Shown here: positions 17,624 through 26,560 of the stretch, in pieces
How positions within the stretch are numbered: position 1 is the stretch's first letter
How the letters are laid out: the number at the start of each line of letters is the position of its first letter
Origin: Rhizobium sp. C1
Lineage (GTDB): Bacteria > Pseudomonadota > Alphaproteobacteria > Rhizobiales > Rhizobiaceae
Direction: 5' to 3'
Length of the DNA: 64,000 bases
Assembly (NCBI RefSeq): GCF_021026335.1
Contig: NZ_JAJNCY010000010.1
Span: 1 to 64,000, forward strand
Program-made: the position numbers and the translations under genes
The notes under the pieces: generated by a model
Database searches by the model: none
What the model was told of the DNA's origin: nothing
What the model saw: only the letters and a program-made list of their open reading frames with translations

Positions 17624-18029
17624 CAGATTTTCCCGAGCTGGCCGGTCGCGGCCGCTTCTTGATGTCAGTGCCGGCGATGCGCGCCGTCATGGCTTGGGTC
17701 AGTCGCTCGAAGGGAGCGTTGAGCATGTCCCGATGCGCGACGATCACATAGTCGTGTCCCGGCTTCATTGCAAATTGCGCGGAAAGCCGCACGACCTCTT
17801 TGAGGCGGCGGCGCATGCGGTTGCGTTCGACGGCATTGCCCTGGCGGGTCGTCACCGTGAAACCGACGCGTGGCGGCGCTTCGGGCGCCTGGCGGTCGAG
17901 CACTTCAACGATGAAGAAAGGACCCTTGCGGCGTTCTCCCTCGCGGACACGCAAAAACTGGGGCCGGCTTTTCAGCCGCCCCGCAGGCTTTTTGACTTGA
18001 TATGAGGCGTCCTGCCCGTGCGTTTCCAT
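17613..18029 (-). CDS. rnpA: ribonuclease P protein component
   Basis: This 138-residue basic protein subunit of RNase P helps the RNA subunit bind pre-tRNA leaders. The central RNR motif is clear ([23 protein letters not shown], near residues 70-92). It is preceded by PRVGFTV and followed by [12 protein letters not shown]. The open frame extends to 18152, but the ATG at 18029 starts after rpmH ends and gives a sensible length. The C-terminal tail (about 20 residues rich in K, R, P and S) is longer than in E. coli. It overlaps yidC. Confidence 0.93.
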   Translation of the reverse strand: METHGQDASYQVKKPAGRLKSRPQFLRVREGERRKGPFFIVEVLDRQAPEAPPRVGFTVTTRQGNAVERNRMRRRLKEVVRLSAQFAMKPGHDYVIVAHRDMLNAPFERLTQAMTARIAGTDIKKRPRPASSGKSDGK

Positions 18030-18045
18030 CGGGCGGGACCGCTTG

Positions 18046-18186
18046 TCAGGCCGACAGGCGCTTGCGGCCGCGGTTGCGGCGAGCTGCGAGAACCTTCTGG
18101 CCGCCGGCAGTTGCCATGCGGGCGCGGAAGCCGTGACGACGCTTGCGAACAAGCTTGGACGGTTGGAATGTACGCTTCGTAGACAT
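18046..18186 (-). CDS. rpmH: 50S ribosomal protein L34
   Basis: This is a 46-residue ribosomal protein reading [20 protein letters not shown], then [16 protein letters not shown], ending GRKRLSA. The KRTFQPS and [10 protein letters not shown] blocks are diagnostic for L34. It starts two residues earlier (MST) than the usual MKRT form. It lies 16 bp upstream of rnpA in the conserved rpmH-rnpA-yidC order. Confidence 0.96.
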   Translation of the reverse strand: MSTKRTFQPSKLVRKRRHGFRARMATAGGQKVLAARRNRGRKRLSA

Positions 18187-18294
18187 TTATTTTAATACCG
18201 CGGTGTGCGGCCCTTCTTGAATTTGCAACAGTTTGCAAGGAGCGTTTTCGCCCGGAAAGAAGGCGACAAGCGCCACCTATCCATCGACGTGGCG

Positions 18295-18325
18295 GCTTAT
18301 TGATATAAAACGGCCGGAAAGTCAA
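18295..18325 (-). promoter_or_regulatory. candidate rpmH operon promoter in a 322-bp gene-free gap
   Basis: The gap 18187-18508 separates divergent rpmH and the chemoreceptor. On the minus strand TTGACT (plus 18320-18325) followed by an AT-rich TTTTATATC block is the best promoter-like sequence for the rpmH operon. A clear -10 at ideal spacing is not obvious. I see no ORF or structured RNA in the rest of the gap. Confidence 0.35.
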
Positions 18326-18508
18326 TTGCCACAGGCCTTGCAGCGAAAATAGCGCGTCTGCCGGACCGGTTTCGGGAGGCGGTCGAAAGGTGCCCCAGCC
18401 GTCCCGAGCATTGTTGTGTCCTGTTTAGTCTTTGCTAACGCAACGAGGCGCAGAATCGGTCTCGGCAGATTTTTCGGCGCGTCTGTGTCGATCAAGGGAG
18501 GCATTGGC

Positions 18509-20497
18509 GTGAAAATCAAGGGAAAGATTCTGATGCTCGTGGCAATCATGAGCATTGTCGCGCTGATGCTGGGCGGCGTCGGCATATTTGTCGTTGAAAA
18601 GTATAATGCGCGGCTCTCCGAGTTCCAGAACGTTTCCGAGCGCGCCTATCTCGGCGAAAGAATGAACCGGCTCGTCACCGCCGTTGTCATGGAGGCGCGG
18701 GGCATTTATGCCGCGCCGGATACGGAAAAGGCGAAACAGTTCGCCGATGGTTTGACCAAGCGTCTCGCCGAAATCGATGCCGTGGTTGCCGAGTGGCGGC
18801 CGCTTGTCTCGGCGGATCAGGCCGAGATCTTCCAGGCCATGGCCGCCCGCGCCCGCGAGTTCCGCGAATTCCGGTCCGAAACCGTACGCCTCGGCACGCA
18901 GGTCTCCCCCGCTGACGCCAACAAGCAGGGCAATAACGAGGCCAATCGCAACAATCGCAAGGCCTTTCAGGCCGAGATTGACAGGATTGTCGATGCCGAC
19001 CGTAAGGAACTGGCCGCCATCACCCAGCAAGTTGCCGGCTCGCGGACGCTCATGCTGACCATTGTTGCCGTGATGACCCTCGGCGGTGTCTCGCTCGGCC
19101 TTTTCATGGCCTTCGTCATTGCCAGACGTTCGCTTGCGGACCCCATCCTGAAGCTCACCGGCCAGATGACGGCCATGGCCGCCGGCGATTACGACACCCG
19201 GGCGATCTTTGAGGACCGCCCCGACGAGATCGGCGACATGGCGCGCGCCGTGGAAGTCTTCCGTCGCAACGGGCTTGCCATGCGCGACCTGAATCGCGCC
19301 AAGGATGACGAACGGGTCAACGTTTCGCGCCTGCAGGCCGCCATCACCGAAGCGACGTCGCGTGCAGCGGCCGGTGACTTTACCGGTCGCATTCCGGGTG
19401 ATTTCGGTCATCCGGAACTCAATCGGCTCGCCGAGACCATCAATCGTCTGATGGAGAATGTCGATGGCGGCATCGCCGAAGCCGGCACTGCGGTGGCGCT
19501 TCTGGCACAGGGCGATCTGACGCGGCGGATGAACGGACAGTTCGAAGGCGCGTTTGCCGCCTTGCAGCGGAATATCAACGCCACATTCGATGCGCTGTCC
19601 CGCATGATCGCCAATATGCGCGGCAGCTCCGTCAGCATGGATGACAGCACACGCGAACTCCGCGCGGCGACCGACGATCTGTCGCGCCGCACGGAGCAGC
19701 AGGCCGCCGCGCTGGAGGAAACCTCCGCCGCGCTCGATCAGATCACGGCCGTGGTCAAGACCTCCTCGCAGCGCGCCCACGAGGCAAGCCGCATGGTGGC
19801 GGACGCGACCTCGGATGCGGCCCACTCGGCCGTTGTGGTGCGCGATGCAATCGAGGCCATGGGCCGGATCGAACAGGCCTCCAACGAAATCAGCCAGATC
19901 ATCAATGTGATCGACGAAATTGCCTTCCAGACCAATCTTCTCGCGCTGAATGCAGGCGTCGAGGCCGCCCGCGCCGGCGATGCCGGCAAGGGCTTTGCGG
20001 TCGTGGCGCAGGAGGTCCGCGAACTTGCCCAGCGTTCGGCCAATGCCGCCAAGGATATCAAGGGCTTGATCTCCAAGTCGGGCGAGGAGGTGGGCGGCGG
20101 CGTCCGGCTCGTTCACCGCACGGGCGATGCGCTTCAGAAAATCGAACGGCAGGTCAGCGAGATCAACCAGCACATCCAGTCGATTTCGACGGCGGCGCAG
20201 GAGCAGTCTGTCGGGCTCGGCGAGGTCAATGCGGCGGTGAACCAGATGGATCAGGTGACGCAGAAAAACGCGGCCATGGTCGAAGAAACCTCGGCGGCCA
20301 CCCACAAGCTGTCGCAGGAGGCTGCCGGCCTGACCGAGATCATCGCCTGGTTCCGCCTTTCCGACGTGCCGGCATCGGCCCCAGCAGCGCAGACGCCGGC
20401 TCCCCGGGCGCCGGCCCCGCGTGTCCCGCAAGCCTCCATGTCTCGCCCGAAAAAGGTAGCGGGCGGCGGGAGTGCACAGGGCTGGGAAGAGTTCTGA
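18509..20497 (+). CDS. methyl-accepting chemotaxis protein with C-terminal GWEEF tether
   Basis: This 662-residue transmembrane chemoreceptor has TM1 near residues 6-28. A periplasmic helical sensor domain of about 160 residues is followed by TM2 (LTIVAVMTLGGVSLGLFMAF). Next come a HAMP domain, a second HAMP-like stretch and the long signalling coiled coil. Its hairpin tip is IDEIAFQTNLLALNAGVEAARAG. The C-terminus ends GWEEF, matching the NWETF-type pentapeptide that recruits CheR/CheB in high-abundance receptors. The GTG start at 18509 has an ideal AAGGGAGG site 7 nt upstream. The ligand is unknown. Confidence 0.93.
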   Translation: MKIKGKILMLVAIMSIVALMLGGVGIFVVEKYNARLSEFQNVSERAYLGERMNRLVTAVVMEARGIYAAPDTEKAKQFADGLTKRLAEIDAVVAEWRPLVSADQAEIFQAMAARAREFREFRSETVRLGTQVSPADANKQGNNEANRNNRKAFQAEIDRIVDADRKELAAITQQVAGSRTLMLTIVAVMTLGGVSLGLFMAFVIARRSLADPILKLTGQMTAMAAGDYDTRAIFEDRPDEIGDMARAVEVFRRNGLAMRDLNRAKDDERVNVSRLQAAITEATSRAAAGDFTGRIPGDFGHPELNRLAETINRLMENVDGGIAEAGTAVALLAQGDLTRRMNGQFEGAFAALQRNINATFDALSRMIANMRGSSVSMDDSTRELRAATDDLSRRTEQQAAALEETSAALDQITAVVKTSSQRAHEASRMVADATSDAAHSAVVVRDAIEAMGRIEQASNEISQIINVIDEIAFQTNLLALNAGVEAARAGDAGKGFAVVAQEVRELAQRSANAAKDIKGLISKSGEEVGGGVRLVHRTGDALQKIERQVSEINQHIQSISTAAQEQSVGLGEVNAAVNQMDQVTQKNAAMVEETSAATHKLSQEAAGLTEIIAWFRLSDVPASAPAAQTPAPRAPAPRVPQASMSRPKKVAGGGSAQGWEEF

Positions 20498-20548
20498 GCC
20501 CGGCAAATCCTGTTTGGCGCCGTTTGACCGGAGCTGTGGAACATCACG

Positions 20549-20580
20549 CGCCCGGCCCCTGCGCCGGGCGTTCCTGTTTG
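20549..20580 (+). terminator. terminator after the chemoreceptor gene
   Basis: CGCCCGGC (20549-20556) pairs with GCCGGGCG (20563-20570), then TTCCTGTTTG. The downstream kinase frame is open across it, but the kinase start is placed later. Confidence 0.6.
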
Positions 20581-20660
20581 TCTTTGTTTCCGGCGGGCGA
20601 ACCGCTATAATCTCTGCAAACGGGCGGCAGGAGACGCCCGGCAGGAGATGGGGCGCGCGG

Positions 20661-22172
20661 GTGCAGGAAACAGGGCGGCAATCGGCAGGGAATGCGCCGC
20701 AGGCGACGAAGACGCGTCCGTGGAGCGGGCTGTCTGCGCGTCTGCTCTGGCTCACCTTCGTGTTCGTCACGCTCGCGGAAATCCTGATTTTCCTGCCCTC
20801 CATCGCCAACATGCGCCTCAACTGGCTGTCAGACCGCCTGAACACGGCGGCCGCCGCCTCGGTGGTGGTCGACGGGCTCAAGGATGTCGTGCTGCCAAAG
20901 CCGGTGCGTGATCACACGCTGATGGCTACCGACACCAAGGCGATCGTGCTGACCAAGGACGGCATGCGCCATCTCATCGCCATGGCCGACATGCCGCCGA
21001 CGGTGGATTATCAATACAATCTCGACGATGTCTCACTGCCGCGCGCCATCTATGACGCGTTCGACGAACTGCTCTTCGGCGGCGATCGCGTCATCCGCGT
21101 CTTCTGTCCGATCAACAAGACCGGCATGAAGATCGAGGTTGTGATGGCGGATACCAACCTGCGCGCCGCCATGATCACCTATTCGCGGAATGTGCTCTTG
21201 ATCTCGATGGTCATTTCGCTGATTTCCGCCGGCCTGATCTTCATGGCGATCAACCGTATCATGATCCGCCCGATCCGCCGGCTGACCAACAGTATCGAGC
21301 GGTTTTCGCAGCATCCGGAAGAGGCCGACAGCATTTTCGAACCGGGCAAGGGTGCCGACGAACTCGCCGCCGCCGGCCGCCATCTGCAGAGGATGCAGAA
21401 GGAGCTGCAAAAGACGCTGCGCCAGCAGAAGAACCTCGCCGAACTCGGTCTTGCCGTGTCCAAGATCAATCATGACATGCGCAATATCCTGGCCTCCGCC
21501 CAGCTTATCTCCGACCGCCTCGGCGACACCGAGGACCCGATGGTCAAACGCCTTGCCCCGAAGCTTCTGCGCACCATCGACCGCGCGGTCAGCTATTCCG
21601 ATAGCGTGCTGTCTTTCGGCAGGGCGAGCGAAGCCGAGCCGAAGCGGCGGCTTGTGCGCCTCAAGATGGTGGTGCAGGACGTCCTGGACGTTCTGACCGG
21701 GATTGGCGCGGAAGGCGGGATCGGTTTCGATATCCGCGTGCCGGATGATCTGACGGTGGACGCTGATCCCGACCAGCTGTTCCGCGTCATACACAATCTT
21801 GTCCGCAATGCCGTGCAGGCGCTGATGAACGAGCCGGACGACGAAGCGGTGATCAAGCAGGTCACGGTCTCGGCCTATCGCACGGGCAGCGTGGTCAGCA
21901 TATCTGTGGACGACACCGGCCCCGGCATGCCGCAGAAGGCGCGCGAAAATCTCTTCAAGGCCTTCCGTGGCTCCACCCGCTCCGGCGGCACGGGGCTTGG
22001 CCTGGCGATCGCCCGCGAACTGGTTCTCGCCCACGGCGGCACCATTGCGCTCGTCGAAAAGGCCCAGCCCGGCACGCTCTTCCGCATCGAAATACCCGAC
22101 CGCCCCATCGCCATCGACGGCTTCCGCCGCCAGCCCTCGCAGGGCACGCCCAATCCCTCCTCCGGATCGTAA
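20661..22172 (+). CDS. membrane sensor histidine kinase
   Basis: This kinase of about 503 residues has TM1 near 25-45 (LLWLTFVFVTLAEILIFLPSI), an extracytoplasmic region of about 120 residues, TM2 (VLLISMVISLISAGLIFMAI) and HAMP. The phosphoacceptor helix is KINHDMRNILASAQ; its H-D-M-R-N box replaces the usual H-E-x-R-T. The ATPase domain has HNLVRNAVQAL (N), DDTGPGMP (G1) and GGTGLGLAIA (G2). The start is uncertain: GTG at 20661 is in frame after the upstream terminator, and GGAG lies 13 nt before it. No response regulator is adjacent, so it is an orphan kinase. Confidence 0.87.
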   Translation: MQETGRQSAGNAPQATKTRPWSGLSARLLWLTFVFVTLAEILIFLPSIANMRLNWLSDRLNTAAAASVVVDGLKDVVLPKPVRDHTLMATDTKAIVLTKDGMRHLIAMADMPPTVDYQYNLDDVSLPRAIYDAFDELLFGGDRVIRVFCPINKTGMKIEVVMADTNLRAAMITYSRNVLLISMVISLISAGLIFMAINRIMIRPIRRLTNSIERFSQHPEEADSIFEPGKGADELAAAGRHLQRMQKELQKTLRQQKNLAELGLAVSKINHDMRNILASAQLISDRLGDTEDPMVKRLAPKLLRTIDRAVSYSDSVLSFGRASEAEPKRRLVRLKMVVQDVLDVLTGIGAEGGIGFDIRVPDDLTVDADPDQLFRVIHNLVRNAVQALMNEPDDEAVIKQVTVSAYRTGSVVSISVDDTGPGMPQKARENLFKAFRGSTRSGGTGLGLAIARELVLAHGGTIALVEKAQPGTLFRIEIPDRPIAIDGFRRQPSQGTPNPSSGS

Positions 22173-22276
22173 AACGCACCTGACTCAAATTTTTTCCGAT
22201 TTCCGCTTGCATTCCGACAAGCAACGCTTTAGGAGAGCCCCACACCGCCGCTTCGACAAGAAGCGCCGCGCGGTAC

Positions 22277-22353
22277 GCACCCGTAGCTCAGCTGGATAGA
22301 GCACCAGACTACGAATCTGGGGGTCAGGAGTTCGAATCTCTTCGGGTGCGCCA
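22277..22353 (+). tRNA. tRNA-Arg (anticodon ACG)
   Basis: This is a 77-nt cloverleaf. Acceptor stem GCACCCG (22277-22283) pairs with CGGGTGC (22343-22349), and the encoded CCA is at 22351-22353. The anticodon stem CCAGA/TCTGG encloses loop CTACGAA with anticodon ACG. The T-loop TTCGAAT and D-arm GCTCAGCTGGATAGAGC are standard. ACG is deaminated to ICG and reads CGU/CGC/CGA. Confidence 0.97.
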
Positions 22354-22438
22354 TTCTTTCTTTTCCGATGAGATTCCGAAAAAAGAAGCGCAGAGATTGT
22401 CGTTCGCTGCGTCTTGAGCCGTGTTGAAGCTCTGGTCT

Positions 22439-22508
22439 GCCCCACGGCGCAGTGGGGCGTTCATCGCCTGCAGCGGGCAAGTTCCGGGCGCTGTTACCCG
22501 GAACTTGC
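22439..22508. repeat. two tandem hairpins downstream of the TonB receptor gene
   Basis: GCCCCAC (22439-22445) pairs with GTGGGGC (22452-22458). GCAAGTTCCGGG (22477-22488) pairs perfectly over 12 bp with CCCGGAACTTGC (22497-22508) around an 8-nt loop. Neither is followed by a U-tract on either strand. They lie in the 185-bp gap between tRNA-Arg and the receptor stop, where they may stabilise or end the receptor mRNA. Confidence 0.7.
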
Positions 22509-22538
22509 GCGACAGCCGGAGGCATTCGGTGCCCAGGG

Positions 22539-24686
22539 TCAGAAATCCGTGCTGACCGACAGTTTGAAGGTCCGCGGAGCACCTTGTGCGATGGTGCTGT
22601 AGCTTGCCAGCCCCGACCAGTAATCACTGTTGAAGACATTCTCGACGGACGCGCGGAAGGTGACCGGCTTGTTGTCGATGTCCATCTTGTAGCGTGCGCC
22701 GAGATCGAGGCGTGTCCATTCCGGGATTTTCAGCGTGTTGGTCGTGTTCACATATTGCTCGGCGGTGTGGATCACATTGGCGGAAAGGGTCAGGCCCTTC
22801 GCGAAGGGCGTGTCCCACTCCAGGCCGAGATTGGCCTGCAGGGCCGGCAGGCCGACGGGCTTCTTGCCAAGCGTCGATGGGGTGGATGTTTTTGAAATGC
22901 GGCCCTCGATCAGCGTGAGGCCGCCCAGGACGCGCAGCTCGTCCGTTACCTCGCCCGCCACATTCAGCTCGACACCACGATTGCGCTGCTGGCCACCCGG
23001 GGTGAACAGCAGTCCGGCTCGCGTCTGCTCCAGCTGCGAGAAGGGTTTTTCGATCTGGAAAGCGCTAACCGTCACCGCAATGCGGCCGAGGTCGATTTTC
23101 GTGCCTATTTCCGTCTGGCTGGTGCGATAGGGCGCCAGTGTCTCGCCCGAATTGATGGCCGTCGCCGGGGCGGTGTCGCCAATGCTAAGCCCTTCGGCAT
23201 AGTTGGCATATAGCGAGACCGTCTCCGAGGGACGAAGGACGAGACCGGCGAGCGGCGTGATGGCATCTGCGTTGGAAGAGGACGAGACCGCGCCCGACGT
23301 GGTGTTGAAATTCTTCGAATCGATCTTCTGGAAGCGCCCGCCAACGGTCAGCTGGACGCGGTTGTCCAGCATCGACAGCGTGTCGGAAAGCGCAAAGCCG
23401 GAGAGGGCGTTCTGGGAAATTGTCGGGACCGAAAGCGGATCCGCCACAAATTGTTCGGGACGGAAGACCGGATTGTACATGTTGCTGCGCTGGGCGCTTC
23501 CCGACACGATCGCGCGGTCGAAGGTCTGCTTCAGGTAGCTGGTCTGGAGGGTGACGGTGTGGGATATGGGTCCCGTATCGAAATTCGCCCGCACACCTGT
23601 TTCCGCCGTGAAGCGGTCCACATTGAAAATGGCGTTCTGCGGTGTGATGCTGACATCGCCGGCCGCGTTGAGGATGGTCGGAAGACCGAAGATGCGGTGA
23701 ACATAGGAATTGCCGCCGCCCACGGCTGCAAACCAGGTGACGTTATCACTGAGATCATATTCGACACGCCCCAGCACGGAGTGATCCGAACTTTTTGACC
23801 ATTCCCATGGCTGCTGAACATTGAGCGAGCTTTTCGGCGCGGCGGGTATGCTGGCAAGGCCGGCGCCGGGATAGAAGGGGCGCAGGACGCCGTCATAGTT
23901 TTCGCGCTGGCCGATGACATCAAGCGTCGCGCGCAAATTCTCGCCTTCGTAATCGAGCGCCAACGCGCCGACAAAGGCGTCGCGGGTCTGGTTGTCGATC
24001 ACCGTCGAGCCGCCATGGGCGCTGCCGTTGAAGCGGATGCCGAACTGGCGGTCAGGGCCGAAGCGCCGCGACAGATCCAGATGGGTTCCGACTTGAGCGT
24101 TCGAGGCATAATCCGTCGTGATCCGCGTCAGATCTGCATCCTGCGCTCGCTTGGGAACGATGTTGATCGTGCCGCCAACGGAGCCGGCTGGTGAAATACC
24201 GTAGAGGAAGGCGGTCGGACCTTTCAGGACCTCGATCCGCTCGGCATAATCGGTCAAGACGCGATAATTGGGTGCGATCCCATAAACGCCATCGAAAGCG
24301 ATCTCGCCGAAATTGCCCTCGCCGACGGGAAAGCCCCGGATGTAGAAGGAATCGAGCATGCCATTCGACGAATGCGTGTTTCTGACCGACGGATCGGCCT
24401 CCATCACGCTTGCGACCGTTTGCGCGCCCTGATCCTCGATCTTCTGCGCCGTATAACTCGTGGCGCTGAAGGGCGCGTCCATGAAATCCCGGTTGCCCAG
24501 AATGCCGAGGCGGCCGCCTTTGGCGACCTGTCCGCCGGCATAGGCCTCAGGTAGCTTGCCGATGGTGGATGTCGTGCTCCGATCGCCCTGAATGACAATC
24601 TGTTTCAATGCCGTGGCATCGTCGGCAAGGGCGTGGCCGCTGAAACCAAGCGGCAGAGCAACTGTGCATGCAAGTCTGAACTTCAT
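22539..24686 (-). CDS. TonB-dependent siderophore receptor
   Basis: This 715-residue outer-membrane ferric-siderophore receptor has a signal peptide MKFRLACTVALPLGFSGHALA. The plug domain (about residues 50-170) contains DPSVRNTHSSNGMLDSFYIRGF and IEVLKGPTAFLYGISPAGSVGG. The 22-strand barrel ends in the aromatic C-terminus LSVSTDF. There is no N-terminal STN signalling domain, so it does not drive an ECF surface-signalling cascade. A RirA-type box (24765-24781) lies about 80 bp upstream, consistent with iron repression. No transport or siderophore synthesis genes are adjacent. Confidence 0.94.
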   Translation of the reverse strand: MKFRLACTVALPLGFSGHALADDATALKQIVIQGDRSTTSTIGKLPEAYAGGQVAKGGRLGILGNRDFMDAPFSATSYTAQKIEDQGAQTVASVMEADPSVRNTHSSNGMLDSFYIRGFPVGEGNFGEIAFDGVYGIAPNYRVLTDYAERIEVLKGPTAFLYGISPAGSVGGTINIVPKRAQDADLTRITTDYASNAQVGTHLDLSRRFGPDRQFGIRFNGSAHGGSTVIDNQTRDAFVGALALDYEGENLRATLDVIGQRENYDGVLRPFYPGAGLASIPAAPKSSLNVQQPWEWSKSSDHSVLGRVEYDLSDNVTWFAAVGGGNSYVHRIFGLPTILNAAGDVSITPQNAIFNVDRFTAETGVRANFDTGPISHTVTLQTSYLKQTFDRAIVSGSAQRSNMYNPVFRPEQFVADPLSVPTISQNALSGFALSDTLSMLDNRVQLTVGGRFQKIDSKNFNTTSGAVSSSSNADAITPLAGLVLRPSETVSLYANYAEGLSIGDTAPATAINSGETLAPYRTSQTEIGTKIDLGRIAVTVSAFQIEKPFSQLEQTRAGLLFTPGGQQRNRGVELNVAGEVTDELRVLGGLTLIEGRISKTSTPSTLGKKPVGLPALQANLGLEWDTPFAKGLTLSANVIHTAEQYVNTTNTLKIPEWTRLDLGARYKMDIDNKPVTFRASVENVFNSDYWSGLASYSTIAQGAPRTFKLSVSTDF

Positions 24687-24764
24687 GATAACCCCTCGAG
24701 ATGGCGGCGCTTTCGGATCTCAACCGAGGTCGCCTGTCCGTGATCGAGGGTAGGGCTAGATATC

Positions 24765-24781
24765 TTGATTAAAATTGTCAA
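24765..24781 (-). promoter_or_regulatory. RirA-type iron-responsive operator (IRO) over the -35 region
   Basis: TTGATTAAAATTGTCAA contains the TGA-N9-TCA pattern described for RirA IRO boxes in Rhizobiales. On the minus strand the same bases read CTTGACA, a good -35. Binding by the iron-sulphur repressor would therefore occlude RNA polymerase at the siderophore receptor gene. It sits 79 bp upstream of the receptor ATG. Confidence 0.72.
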
Positions 24782-24877
24782 GTTATCTGGGTGTGTCTAT
24801 CCTCCGGCATTTCGTGCAATACAAAAAAAGGTTTCGAGTGTTGTTTTCGGCGCGCGTGAGGCCGTTTCTGGCTATCA

Positions 24878-24901
24878 AGCCGAAGCAATTTCGCTTCGGC
24901 T
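24878..24901 (-). terminator. hairpin ending the FG-GAP protein gene
   Basis: AGCCGAAGC (24878-24886) and GCTTCGGCT (24893-24901) form a 9-bp stem with a 6-nt loop, 35 bp past the stop codon. The minus-strand tail (TTGATAG) is only weakly U-rich. Confidence 0.55.
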
Positions 24902-24935
24902 GCAAACGGGCGGGCCCGGTATATGGGGCATCAGC

Positions 24936-26552
24936 TCACTCCCACTTCACCGCCGCCCTCTTCGGGCTCACCCAATAGAACCCGTCCGCCGCCACCTTCT
25001 GCCATTCATCCGTAGCGCCATTCGGCCAGATGACGCGGAATTCGACCTCGGTGTCCTTGCCTACGCCGAAATGGTGCCAGCCGAGGGAGCCGCCGGCGTG
25101 GCCGCCGCCGATGGTGATTTCGCGGCGGAGGACGTGGCCGTCATGCTTCACCTCGATCCACGAGCCGATACCGTCGCGGTTGCCGCCGTCACCCTTCAGG
25201 CCGATCTCGATGAAATGGCCGGCATCGGGCGTGACGTTGCGCCAGACCTGCGCCGGCTTCCAGCGGTTGGTGACGACGAGGTCGACAAGGCCGTCGAGAT
25301 TGAAATCGACAAGCGCTGCGCCGCGCGAGACATTCATGCTGGCAATCCCGGCTTCCAGTCCCATCTCGATGAAATTGCCCTTTGTGTTCTGCACCAGCAG
25401 GTCGTTCGGGTCGAGTTTCGCGAAGTCCGGCATTTCCGCGACATTGCCCTTGGCGATGAAGAGATCGGTGAGACCGTCATTGTTGACGTCCTGGAAATCC
25501 GCATGCCACGCGGTCGAGGGATGCCAGTCGCCACCCGTATAAGGCCGGTGGGCGGTCACGCCCTTGGCGAAGGCAATGTCCTTGTACGAGGCAGGTCCCT
25601 TGCCGTCCTTCGGCAGGGTGACGAGCGTCTGCAGCTTGTTGTCGGCCATGCTGGTCAGGAAATACTCCGGATAGCCGTCGAAATCGAGGTCGTAGCTGGC
25701 AATGCCCATGCCCCAGATGCGCAGGTATTTCCAGCCTTCCTCCTCACTGTAGAGCGTCGGCACCTTGCCCGGATCGACATGCCACATCTGCTCGCGCCCA
25801 CCCTTGTAATATTCGCGGTCGTTGGAGACGCGAAGGGACGGCGTGCCGGAGCGGTTCCAGTCAGTAAAGAGCATGGAGAGCGCGCAATAGCTCGGCGTCA
25901 GCGGCAGCGGATTGGCGAATTTCCGCTGCGGCGTGGCAGCTTCCGGCTTGTGCAGCCAGTTGTCGGTGCAGGAGCCCCAGGGCTCCATGTCGGCCTCCGG
26001 GTCGATATAGTTGCCGATGGCGATCGTCGGCCAGGTGTTGCCGCGCTCCCAGGTCGCGGCCATGGCCGCCGACCACGCCTTGCCGCCGTCGAAATTCCAC
26101 GTCTCGTTGGCGCGCTCGAACTGGCATTTGCCCTTGCCGCGCATGACGATGTTTTCGCCGAGGCGGAGAAGTATGATGTCCTTGATCCCGTCGCCGTCGA
26201 TATCGATGGCATAGGAGCCGAGAAGATTGTCGACCTCCAGGCCGGAGGTCATCGCCTTGAAGACGATAGCGCCGCCCTTCTTGCTCTCATTGTGATAGAA
26301 GACCGACTTGCCGGACCCGCCCGGCAGCAGCATGTCCGGGAACCCATCGTCGTCGCAGTCGAAGGTGGAGACGCCGCCACCAACCATGAACTCCCAGTCG
26401 CCATTGTAGACCGTATCCACGCCGCTCTCGGCCGCCTGTTCCTCCTGGAAGATCGGCGTGATGGGCCGCGGCGCTGGCGTATCGTCGGCGAAGGCGACCG
26501 TCGAGGCGAGAGCTAGGGCAAGCGAAAGGCCGCCCGACCGGATAGCCGTCAT
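24936..26552 (-). CDS. secreted FG-GAP/VCBS repeat protein with C-terminal ASPIC/UnbV domain (CRTAC1-like)
   Basis: This 538-residue protein has a signal peptide (MTAIRSGGLSLALALASTVAFA). It carries several calcium-binding FG-GAP turns of DxDxDG form (DCDDDGFPD, DIDGDGIKD, DLDFDGYPE, DVNNDGLTD, DFNLDGLVD), which build a beta propeller. The C-terminal ASPIC/UnbV module is visible in GIGSWIEVKHDG, HHFGVG and VIWPNGATDEW. The start at 26552 follows GAGG and lies 8 bp after the haloperoxidase stop, so it is second in that operon. The function of CRTAC1-like bacterial proteins is not known; a role as secreted partner or scaffold is inference. Confidence 0.85.
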   Translation of the reverse strand: MTAIRSGGLSLALALASTVAFADDTPAPRPITPIFQEEQAAESGVDTVYNGDWEFMVGGGVSTFDCDDDGFPDMLLPGGSGKSVFYHNESKKGGAIVFKAMTSGLEVDNLLGSYAIDIDGDGIKDIILLRLGENIVMRGKGKCQFERANETWNFDGGKAWSAAMAATWERGNTWPTIAIGNYIDPEADMEPWGSCTDNWLHKPEAATPQRKFANPLPLTPSYCALSMLFTDWNRSGTPSLRVSNDREYYKGGREQMWHVDPGKVPTLYSEEEGWKYLRIWGMGIASYDLDFDGYPEYFLTSMADNKLQTLVTLPKDGKGPASYKDIAFAKGVTAHRPYTGGDWHPSTAWHADFQDVNNDGLTDLFIAKGNVAEMPDFAKLDPNDLLVQNTKGNFIEMGLEAGIASMNVSRGAALVDFNLDGLVDLVVTNRWKPAQVWRNVTPDAGHFIEIGLKGDGGNRDGIGSWIEVKHDGHVLRREITIGGGHAGGSLGWHHFGVGKDTEVEFRVIWPNGATDEWQKVAADGFYWVSPKRAAVKWE

Positions 26553-26560
26553 CAATGGCC

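Noticed and set aside
18425-20881. 818-codon open frame on the minus strand
   Set aside because: It is antisense to the chemoreceptor, has no recognisable domain and reflects codon bias in high-G+C sequence.
22277-22538. Integration site of a genomic island at tRNA-Arg
   Set aside because: No integrase is present, and I could not find a repeat of the tRNA 3' end downstream, so the neighbouring receptor and haloperoxidase genes cannot be called an island on this evidence.
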